49,335 bases of DNA from Oligoflexia bacterium (GTDB taxonomy: Bacteria > Bdellovibrionota > Bacteriovoracia > Bacteriovoracales > Bacteriovoracaceae). Numbering within the stretch: the stretch's first letter is position 1; every line of letters begins with the position of its first letter. The position numbers and the translations under genes were made by a program. The DNA lies in assembly GCA_015232015.1 (NCBI GenBank), contig JADGAM010000011.1, positions 1 to 49,335 of the forward strand, written 5' to 3'. The notes under the pieces were generated by a model that did not search any database, was not told where the DNA came from, and saw only the letters and a program-made list of their open reading frames with translations. Below, in pieces: positions 17,570-24,999 of the stretch.

Positions 17570-19054
17570 TCACAACACTCTAATTAACTGTCCTTTCGAA
17601 GAAATTGCAGTGCTGCTAGTGATTTTAATCTCTACCCATTTCCATAAAAAATTAAAATCTCTTTTCGAATCAAATGGATTGAAGTGGACTATTCTAAGAT
17701 TTGAGGCCCGTCCTCTCCACATTAAAGAAGTCTCTTTAGGTTCATTAGATCCATTAGATTTATTAGACTCATTTTGTGATTTGGATTGATCAAATTTAGA
17801 ATTTCGTCCCTCTACTAATATAACATGCTTTTCACCGACCATTTCTTTTCTAACCTTTTCCTGAATTGAGATTTGGTGCAACTGCAGATGACGTAATCTT
17901 TTAAGCTTCTGCTCTCTAGTTAATGTGGCCGGCAATTCGAATGCTTTTGTCCTTGGACGAGGAGAGAAGGCATATGAATAGATGAAATCAAATTGCGCTT
18001 GATCTAAAAATTTTAACGTATCTTCATATTCACTTTCACTTTCTCCAGGATACCCAACAATTATATCTGAAGATACTTTTATTCTAGGATTACTTTTCCT
18101 TAGTCGCTCTACAATGCTTAAATAATGTTCTACGGTGTATTCACGATTCATAAGCTCTAGCACTTTATTTGAGCCAGATTGTACGGGTAAATGAAGATGA
18201 TCTGCTAATTTTTTAGATTCCCCATGAAAAGCAATTAATTCATCACTCACATCACGAGGGTGACTTGAAGTATATCGTAATAATTTAAGGCCAGAGATAT
18301 CTTCAAGCTTAGTTAGAAGAGTAACAAAATTCTCATTACTGTTATCTTTCCTATCTTTCCCCTCATTATTTTTTCTTCCAAAAGAGTTAACATTTTGTCC
18401 TAAGAGCATTACCTCTTCTATCCCATGAAACTCTACCAATCTCTTAACATCACTTACAATTTCATCAACACTCCGAGATTTCTCTCTTCCTCTTGAATAG
18501 GGAACAATACAATAAGAACAAAAGTTATCACAACCTTTCATGATAGTAACATATGCTTTCGGATTACCATGAACAAATTTAGTTTCTTTAAATGAATATA
18601 ATGGGGAATTATCATATTTATTATCAAATATTTTTTCTCTTTTTTGTTTTTTTTGATTATTTTGATTATTTTGATTATTTTGATTATTTTGATTATTGAA
18701 AGTGACTTTTTTCACCATTGCTGAAATATTATCTAAATTATCTGGGCCAAAAGCAATATCTATGTAGGAATATTTTTTTAATAACTCTTCACCTTCAACT
18801 TGAGAGATACAACCACCAACTGCGACAATTATATTTGGTTTATTTATTTTAAGTGAACGAATTTCACTAATATGAGAGTAGAATTTTTCATTAGCGTGAT
18901 CTCTAATTGCACAGGTATTAAATAGAATAAGATCTGCATCTTCTTTAATATTGGTTGAAATAAAATTATCCTCCCTTAGAATTGAAAGCATTCTCTCTGA
19001 ATCATGTTCATTCATTTGACAACCATAAGTTTTTAAGAAAACTTTTTTTTGCAT
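17570..19054 (-). CDS. miaB: tRNA-2-methylthio-N6-dimethylallyladenosine synthase
   Basis: Radical-SAM methylthiotransferase that modifies A37 of tRNAs reading UNN codons. The N-terminal UPF0004 domain holds the auxiliary-cluster cysteines C12, C48 and C82. The radical-SAM motif is GCDNFCSYCIVPYSRGREKS (CxxxCxxC). A C-terminal TRAM domain follows. The 494-residue length exceeds the usual 440-475 because of two low-complexity inserts. One is an Asn-Asn-Gln repeat (about residues 120-136). The other is a Ser/Asn/Lys-rich stretch of about 25 residues inside the TRAM domain. It is the last gene of the iorAB-rluA-yciB-miaB run; its ATG shares one base with the yciB stop. Confidence 0.95.
   Translation of the reverse strand: MQKKVFLKTYGCQMNEHDSERMLSILREDNFISTNIKEDADLILFNTCAIRDHANEKFYSHISEIRSLKINKPNIIVAVGGCISQVEGEELLKKYSYIDIAFGPDNLDNISAMVKKVTFNNQNNQNNQNNQNNQKKQKREKIFDNKYDNSPLYSFKETKFVHGNPKAYVTIMKGCDNFCSYCIVPYSRGREKSRSVDEIVSDVKRLVEFHGIEEVMLLGQNVNSFGRKNNEGKDRKDNSNENFVTLLTKLEDISGLKLLRYTSSHPRDVSDELIAFHGESKKLADHLHLPVQSGSNKVLELMNREYTVEHYLSIVERLRKSNPRIKVSSDIIVGYPGESESEYEDTLKFLDQAQFDFIYSYAFSPRPRTKAFELPATLTREQKLKRLRHLQLHQISIQEKVRKEMVGEKHVILVEGRNSKFDQSKSQNESNKSNGSNEPKETSLMWRGRASNLRIVHFNPFDSKRDFNFLWKWVEIKITSSTAISSKGQLIRVL
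18652..18696. repeat. Nine-base tandem repeat TTTGATTAT x5 in miaB
   Basis: Five perfect copies of a 9-base unit code, on the reverse strand, for repeated Asn-Asn-Gln between the first domain and the radical-SAM core of MiaB. Loss or gain of units keeps the frame. Confidence 0.95.
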
Positions 19055-19704
19055 TATTCTTTTTCCTTTAATTTTTTTTGTTGTTGCCAGCGCAAATATT
19101 GATCGATTAAATATTTTTCTTGTTGCCTTTTTATTTTAAATCTAAAAGCAACAAACTCAGCTATCATAAAAATAGCAAAAAAGATATAAAGACCTATGGT
19201 TTTAAAGAATATCCACTTGTCACTCGAGGCCCAAAGGGCAATACACATCATAAACACACCATAGAAAAGGCAGAGATAGGCCATATCTCTTTCCATCTTT
19301 CTAAAGCAATCTCTTAATACCTCTATGCTTGCTAATTGTGTGAGTGGATGTTTTTTGGCCTTTATCATCTCAATCATTATATCTCCCATCACTGACTTAC
19401 CAATACGAAATTGATAAAGAAAAAATATCGCTATTGCTACTGAAGTAATGGCAGGAGTTAATTTAAACCAAACACCAGAGTTTTCAAATAAAGATAATGC
19501 CCCCAGAGTTATTATTAAAAAAAAGTTAAATTTTGAAATTGTATGTACTTCTTTAGAAAAATATTTCTCCAAAGAGATTTCCACAACTGAAAGAATTATT
19601 CCAGCTGTAACTGCTATTTTTATGGGGTAATGCTCTTCCAAATACCAATAAGCTAAGGCAGGTAAGAAAGAGATTAAAAAGAAATTTTTGGAAAAATTAT
19701 TCAT
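19054..19704 (-). CDS. yciB: YciB/IspZ-type inner-membrane protein
   Basis: A 216-residue protein with about five to six membrane segments. It begins MNNFSKNFFLISFLPALAYW and has the family-like run GALSLFENSGVWFKLTPAI in the position of the conserved GG-T-F segment of YciB (septation protein A). YciB proteins take part in envelope and septum integrity. The charged C-terminus (QRWQQQKKLKEKE-like) is longer than usual. The stop TAA overlaps the miaB ATG (TAATG), and the ATG directly abuts the rluA-type stop, so the gene lies in a tight operon. The family assignment rests on topology and a few motifs. Confidence 0.65.
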   Translation of the reverse strand: MNNFSKNFFLISFLPALAYWYLEEHYPIKIAVTAGIILSVVEISLEKYFSKEVHTISKFNFFLIITLGALSLFENSGVWFKLTPAITSVAIAIFFLYQFRIGKSVMGDIMIEMIKAKKHPLTQLASIEVLRDCFRKMERDMAYLCLFYGVFMMCIALWASSDKWIFFKTIGLYIFFAIFMIAEFVAFRFKIKRQQEKYLIDQYLRWQQQKKLKEKE

Positions 19705-20715
19705 TTATATGGAAAAATCAAAGTATTGATTAAAAGCAAATGCATCGCTGGTTTCGCTTTTATAAAAATACTCTTTATCTTTTAATAATATTTTGTAACT
19801 AATAGCATGTAGAAAAAGACGTGACAACGGTGATGGTGATGGTGATGGTGATGACGACAAACTTGTGCCATAAAGTGCATCACCAAATATTGGATAACCT
19901 AGGGCCGCCAGCTGTACTCTGATTTGATGTCTAACACCAGTATGTAATTTAATTTTTAATAAAGAAAGATTTTCTTTATTATTATAATCTAATAATTTTA
20001 CCTCTAAAGATGCTTTAAAAGAATCATTAGAGGGGGAAGCGGCCGTATCAACGACCATTTTATGTCCAGACTTTCCTGATGGACGAAGATAGTGAGTATA
20101 GTGAGCATAGTGAATATATGCTTCGTCTTTTTCCCTTAAAAAATGTCCATTAACAATTGCTAGATATTTTTTTTCAACTACTACATTGCTGTAATTTTCT
20201 CTTAAGTAAGTATAAAGCTCCTGAGATTTAACATAAATTAAAACTCCTGAAGTTTCATAATCCAGACGATATAAAAGCCCTCTCTCATGTTTTTTTGCAT
20301 TTACGTTTTCAAGTAGATTTTGCGACTGTGGATGATGATTTCTTAAAAAACTTAAAATATTATCTTTTTCAGAATATGAGAGTGCATGTCCATGGATATT
20401 GGCCGGTTTATTTATTACTATAAATTTATCATTTTCTTCTATGATACGAGGGAGAGAAGTATTTAATTTTAAGTCACATGAATTAAACCATGAATCAAAC
20501 TGAGGATTAATCATATTATGATTAACAAAATCAATGGGCAAAGTGATCTTCTCTTTTGCTTTGACTTCTTTATTGGCAGCTAAAATTTTTCCTTTCCATT
20601 TTTTAATTTGAGCATTACTGATTTTTTCACCTTGATTTTGAGTTTTTAAAATGTCAATTATAGCATCAATCTTCGTTTGATAATTATTTAGAGTAGAAAA
20701 AGATATATCGTTCAC
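19705..20715 (-). CDS. RluA-family RNA pseudouridine synthase
   Basis: A 336-residue protein. The catalytic segment is LLYRLDYETSG, with the nucleophile Asp at D152. The family motif HTGVRHQIRVQLAALGYPIFGD follows. The first 60 residues may be a degenerate S4-like RNA-binding domain (KWKGKILAANKEV). A Ser-Pro repeat coded by GGTGAT units sits just before the last conserved block (LFLHAISYKI). The exact rRNA or tRNA target cannot be assigned. The gap to iorAB is 10 bp and to yciB none. Confidence 0.88.
   Translation of the reverse strand: MNDISFSTLNNYQTKIDAIIDILKTQNQGEKISNAQIKKWKGKILAANKEVKAKEKITLPIDFVNHNMINPQFDSWFNSCDLKLNTSLPRIIEENDKFIVINKPANIHGHALSYSEKDNILSFLRNHHPQSQNLLENVNAKKHERGLLYRLDYETSGVLIYVKSQELYTYLRENYSNVVVEKKYLAIVNGHFLREKDEAYIHYAHYTHYLRPSGKSGHKMVVDTAASPSNDSFKASLEVKLLDYNNKENLSLLKIKLHTGVRHQIRVQLAALGYPIFGDALYGTSLSSSPSPSPSPLSRLFLHAISYKILLKDKEYFYKSETSDAFAFNQYFDFSI
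19829..19852. repeat. Six-base tandem repeat GGTGAT x4 in the RluA-type gene
   Basis: Four perfect GGTGAT units on the forward strand code for Ser-Pro repeats on the reverse strand, in a surface linker of the pseudouridine synthase. The unit length keeps the frame. Confidence 0.95.
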
Positions 20716-20725
20716 CTAATACATC

Positions 20726-23542
20726 CTATGAAATCAAAATAGCGGCGCTACTTATATTACGACTCATGTTAAATAACTTCACATTAAGTTCTTTTTGCCG
20801 TTGATCTTTAGACACAATTGATATGGCCTCTATCCAAGAGTCTTCTGCTATTAAATCTAATGGTGAGATAGTTGATAGCAGTCCTAGAGTTATAATGTTT
20901 GCTGAACGACCACTAACATCACCGGCCTCTATGGCCATTTGATGAGCATCAAGAGTATATATTTCTTTTCCATATTCACTTTTTAATAATTTTAGTGTCT
21001 CCTCCCAAGAGGGATATTCCTCTTGCTTTACTCCAGCAGGAACCACTTTGAAATTATTAATAATGATTTTTCCATTTTCTTTTAATAAATTAAGAAAATC
21101 ATCACGCCAAATTTCAGAGTACTCTAATGCTACAATAATATCTGCTGTCTTAGGCATCCACATAGGAGAATAAACCTTTCCAAAAGCAAATGATGATATC
21201 ACCGGTCCACCCATTTGTGCCATACCATGAGTTTCGCCTTTTACAATATTATAATTAGAAAAATTTAAAGAGCTTGAAGAGTTTGAAGAGTTAGAATTTC
21301 TATCTCTAGTATTTCTGTTAATAAGAGCAACTTCCGCCAAAACTTTACCCATGAAAATATTTCCTTGTCCACCAATTCCTCTGATCGCAACCTTTAAACT
21401 TTCTGGCCAAAGATTTGGTTTGGATTTATTATTTAAATCATTATTTTTTATTTTATTGATTGTATTGATTGCTTTTGAAGAATTATAACTACTAACAGTT
21501 GCTACTATCGATGCAGCTTTAGCGCTAGAAGAAGATATCGCCCTATGCGGACATATTTGAGTACATATAAGTGATTTACTATCACATTGTGAACAAAGAG
21601 CGGTAACTTTGGGATTTCCTTTTTCATTACTACTATCCTCTTGCCATTGAATAGCAGGACAGGCCAAACAAATTTTGCAACGTTTGCATAAATCTAAATC
21701 TATTGATGGATAGGTTTTATTTTCAATCTTCTTTCTTGCAGCAGTGTCTTGAACACAACTACCTCTAATGATAAGCACACTAAATACACCACTTTTTGCT
21801 AAATCTAATGCTTCTTTTAATTCTTTTTCCACATCTTTTACTGAATAAGCATCAACAACTACTGTGCGCGCACTTTCTGCGTCCACAGCTTTTTCTAAGT
21901 TAAACTTGTTCTCTTTTCCCTCTATATTTATGGGTGATGAGGGGGCCAGTTGTCCTCCAGTCATAGCAGTAATTGCATTATCAAGAATAATTTTCACACC
22001 TGGAATTTGTTTGAAAATTGCATTTCTAGTTGAATCAAGACCGGAATGACATTCACAAGAATCGCCTGAAATACTTAAAACACTTCCCGACATATACGGA
22101 AGTGCATTTACAAAACCTTGTCTAATTGAATCTGCGGCGCCCATGCATAAAACAGTATCAAGTGAATTTAAAAAATAAAGTAAAGTAGAACAGCCAATAT
22201 CACCAAAGACTCCAAAAATCTTTTTTTGTTGTTTTAATTTTTTTATTGTAAGCGCAGTTGCTCTATAGGGACAACCTGGACATATAGATGGTGGTCTTGG
22301 AGGAGAAGTTAATTTTTTTTGAAGAGTGGTAGTTGCCTGTGATAGTAATGGTGGTATTGTAATATTTAATTTTTCAAAAACAAAATTACTTAGTAATTCA
22401 GGAGTCCAGTCAGTAATCGTTTGATTGGCCAAGCTTTGCTTTCCAATTACAGTAATACCATTTGCTAATAATTGCTCTTCTATAAGGCGATATCCATCTT
22501 CAATTATAAGTGTTGGATAATTTTCATAACCGATCAAAAATTCTTTAATCTGTAAGAGAGGAAGCGGATTAATTAAAGATAAATTCAAGTGACGATAATT
22601 AATTTTTTGATTTTGATTTGTAAAAATATTTTCTAATACCTCTTTTACGATCATAAAACTTTCACCAGTAGAAATAATATTTGCTTTTAAATTATTATTT
22701 TCTGTTGATGAAGGTGATGATGATGAGGTTAATATTTGATCTCTATTTTTATAGGCCCAATCTAAAACTTTCTTTGATCTCTCAGTAATAACATGATCAT
22801 AATTTTTTCTGGCCAAGCGTGGAAGTAACATCCATGAATGCAAATCAGAGGAAGAAATTGATAACTCTTGCTTTAAATTATGATTTTGATTTATATTATC
22901 TTTATTATTATCTTTATTATTATCTTTATTATCTTTTGTAACAACAATACCTTCTGAGTGAGCTAAAATTCCTGAGGCAACTATAGCAACAGGAGTCTGC
23001 ACGCTTTTACTTAAATCTGCGGCCCAAAATGGTGCTAAGTACATCTCTTGATGATTTTTTGGAGCAATGATCGGAATTTGACAAGAGCGAAGAAAATAAC
23101 AAACATCAACTAGGTGTTGAGTGCTTGACGGTGCATAATCTGTGGCCACATACCAAACAACTGCACCTGGATTTTTAGAATAGAATGCGCTGGTGGAGAT
23201 GACATCTCCGGCCTGAAATAATCCTGGGGCCTTCATTGTGATAATTGTATCAATGCCTGCCATAGCGTAACCCCATCCAACAGACACTGCTACTGCCTCA
23301 CTAACTGACCATCCCACCTTTATTTTATTTTGCACTTTGCTTAAATACTTATCTATCACCTCCGTACTTGGAGTACCTGGATACCCGTCAGCAGCAGCAA
23401 ATCCTGCATGAATCACTCCTAAGGCCAAGGCCGCATTTCCTTGCAATACAAAATTCTTACCAGAGTTTATTTTTGATGATTCTACTAAATTTTCAAAGTA
23501 CGAAGATACAGGAAATGATGCTGAAGATACTTTAGAGCTCAT
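20726..23542 (-). CDS. iorAB: Indolepyruvate ferredoxin oxidoreductase, fused alpha-beta
   Basis: Oxidises aryl-pyruvates (from Trp, Phe, Tyr) with CoA to aryl-acetyl-CoA, CO2 and reduced ferredoxin. The 938-residue chain holds, in order: the pyrimidine-binding/core domain (GYPGTPSTEVIDKY), the TPP-binding domain (CPGCPYRAT, GDIGCSTL, GDSCECHSGLD), a two-[4Fe-4S] ferredoxin segment (CKRCKICLACP, CSQCD, CTQICPHRA, about residues 615-665), and the gamma/beta part (IRGIGGQGN, GETHGMAQMGGPV). Alpha and beta are separate genes in archaea; fusion is known in bacteria. It heads a reverse operon and is divergent from an aminotransferase. A 12-base tandem repeat codes an Asn/Lys/Asp stretch near residue 210. 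Confidence 0.93.
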   Translation of the reverse strand: MSSKVSSASFPVSSYFENLVESSKINSGKNFVLQGNAALALGVIHAGFAAADGYPGTPSTEVIDKYLSKVQNKIKVGWSVSEAVAVSVGWGYAMAGIDTIITMKAPGLFQAGDVISTSAFYSKNPGAVVWYVATDYAPSSTQHLVDVCYFLRSCQIPIIAPKNHQEMYLAPFWAADLSKSVQTPVAIVASGILAHSEGIVVTKDNKDNNKDNNKDNINQNHNLKQELSISSSDLHSWMLLPRLARKNYDHVITERSKKVLDWAYKNRDQILTSSSSPSSTENNNLKANIISTGESFMIVKEVLENIFTNQNQKINYRHLNLSLINPLPLLQIKEFLIGYENYPTLIIEDGYRLIEEQLLANGITVIGKQSLANQTITDWTPELLSNFVFEKLNITIPPLLSQATTTLQKKLTSPPRPPSICPGCPYRATALTIKKLKQQKKIFGVFGDIGCSTLLYFLNSLDTVLCMGAADSIRQGFVNALPYMSGSVLSISGDSCECHSGLDSTRNAIFKQIPGVKIILDNAITAMTGGQLAPSSPINIEGKENKFNLEKAVDAESARTVVVDAYSVKDVEKELKEALDLAKSGVFSVLIIRGSCVQDTAARKKIENKTYPSIDLDLCKRCKICLACPAIQWQEDSSNEKGNPKVTALCSQCDSKSLICTQICPHRAISSSSAKAASIVATVSSYNSSKAINTINKIKNNDLNNKSKPNLWPESLKVAIRGIGGQGNIFMGKVLAEVALINRNTRDRNSNSSNSSSSLNFSNYNIVKGETHGMAQMGGPVISSFAFGKVYSPMWMPKTADIIVALEYSEIWRDDFLNLLKENGKIIINNFKVVPAGVKQEEYPSWEETLKLLKSEYGKEIYTLDAHQMAIEAGDVSGRSANIITLGLLSTISPLDLIAEDSWIEAISIVSKDQRQKELNVKLFNMSRNISSAAILIS
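22898..22933. repeat. Twelve-base tandem repeat x3 in iorAB
   Basis: Three units of ATCTTTATTATT (the last with one change) code on the reverse strand for repeated Asn-Asn-Lys-Asp in an exposed part of the oxidoreductase. The unit keeps the frame. Confidence 0.9.
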
Positions 23543-23669
23543 AAATAAATTCGCCTTTTTTAATATTTTTAATTTCTGTTTAAATAATACTATTTAAATA
23601 ACATATAAAAGTATTATAAATAGGAATTGTCTAACTTTATTTGTAACATAAATAGGAGGGAACAACATC
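23543..23669. promoter_or_regulatory. Divergent promoter region of iorAB and the aminotransferase gene
   Basis: The 127-base region is shared by the two divergent genes. It contains a perfect 8-bp inverted repeat, ATAATACT (23584-23591) and AGTATTAT (23610-23617), with an 18-base spacer. This is a plausible operator for joint control of aromatic amino acid catabolism. The aminotransferase has a strong ribosome-binding site (AGGAGGG). Confidence 0.4.
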
Positions 23670-24998
23670 ATGGGACAAACACAAATCCCAATTCCAAGAC
23701 AAATAATAGATGAAAAATTAAAAAATATGTCTTTGCCCGACATAGGTAGAGCGTCTATTAGAGAAATAAAAAAACTAACTGATCAATTAGAACAACAAAA
23801 TGGTTTTAAATTCATTCGCATGGAAATGGGAGTTCCTGGACTCAAACCCAATAAACTTTTTGCAGAGGCGGAAATAGATGCCATCGTAAACAAAGGCCTA
23901 ACAGGAACCTATCCAGATATTGATGGGACTCCAGAGCTAAAAAAAGAGATTTCAAGTTTTATTAAAAATTTCATGAATATAAATATCTCTCCAGCAAATT
24001 GTGTTCCTACTGTAGGCTCAATTCATGGTGGTTTTGCTTCTGTATTAGTATCATGCCGCCGCTATACTAATAGAGATACTCACTTATTTTTAGATCCAGG
24101 CTTTCCCGTTCACAAGCAAATGGTAAAAATGATGGGAGTAAAACAACAAAGCTTAGATGTTTATAACTATCGAGGGAAAAAATTAAAAGATAAATTAGAG
24201 GAGTTGCTCTCTCAAGGAAATATATCATCTATTTTATATTCAAATCCCAATAATCCAACTTGGATTTGTTTCACAGAGGAAGAATTAAAAATTATTGGGG
24301 AAGCGGCCACTCGTCACGATGTGGTTATAATTGAAGATCTTGCATATTTTGCTATGGATTTTAGGAGAGATTACTCACAACCAGGCAAAGCACCTTTTTG
24401 TCCATCAGTTGCTAATTATACTGATAACTATATTATTTTAATCTCTAGTTCAAAGGCGTTTAGTTACCCTGGGCAACGAATTGGAATGCTTGCACTATCA
24501 GACACTTTAGCTTTAAAACACTATCCTGACTTAGAGAAATTCTTTCCTAAAACACAGTTTGCTCACTCTCTAATTTATGGAGCAATTTATGCTACTACGG
24601 CAGGTACTTCTCATACCGCTCAATACGCACTGGCCACCGTGCTTAGAGAGGTTAATAGTGGCCGCTACAATTTCTTAAATGATGTTCGTGAATATGGAGA
24701 GAAGGCCAAGGTTATAAAAAATCACTTCTTGTACAATGGTTTTAAAATTGTTTATGATAAAGATGGAGAGGAGGATATTGCTGATGGTTTTTATTTTACA
24801 TTCTGCTATCCAGGTTTTAGCGGACAAGAGTTAGCACAAACTTTAATTTATTATGGAATAAGTGCAATCTCTCTTGCAAATACAGGGGCCACTAGAACTG
24901 AAGGAGTGAGAGCATGTATTTCATTAATTTCTTGGGAACAAATTCCTGAGCTGGGAAAAAGATTACAAAAATTTAAGGAAGATCATAAAACAAATTAA
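23670..24998 (+). CDS. PLP-dependent aminotransferase, class I/II
   Basis: A 442-residue fold-type I transaminase. The PLP lysine is K262 in SSSKAFSYPGQRIGM. YSNPNNPTW is the substrate- and PLP-binding motif and IIEDLAYFAMDF holds the PLP-stacking Asp-Leu-Ala-Tyr. It has long N-terminal helices and no membrane segment. It is divergent from iorAB and followed 1 bp later by a convergent ADP-forming acyl-CoA synthetase. The context points to an aromatic amino acid or tryptophan/tyrosine substrate that gives the keto acid for IorAB. Specificity is inferred, not shown by sequence. Confidence 0.9.
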   Translation: MGQTQIPIPRQIIDEKLKNMSLPDIGRASIREIKKLTDQLEQQNGFKFIRMEMGVPGLKPNKLFAEAEIDAIVNKGLTGTYPDIDGTPELKKEISSFIKNFMNINISPANCVPTVGSIHGGFASVLVSCRRYTNRDTHLFLDPGFPVHKQMVKMMGVKQQSLDVYNYRGKKLKDKLEELLSQGNISSILYSNPNNPTWICFTEEELKIIGEAATRHDVVIIEDLAYFAMDFRRDYSQPGKAPFCPSVANYTDNYIILISSSKAFSYPGQRIGMLALSDTLALKHYPDLEKFFPKTQFAHSLIYGAIYATTAGTSHTAQYALATVLREVNSGRYNFLNDVREYGEKAKVIKNHFLYNGFKIVYDKDGEEDIADGFYFTFCYPGFSGQELAQTLIYYGISAISLANTGATRTEGVRACISLISWEQIPELGKRLQKFKEDHKTN

Positions 24999-24999
24999 A

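Noticed and set aside
18652-18696. CRISPR-like array
   Set aside because: The units are nine bases with no spacers and code for a continuous Asn-Asn-Gln repeat; it is a microsatellite.
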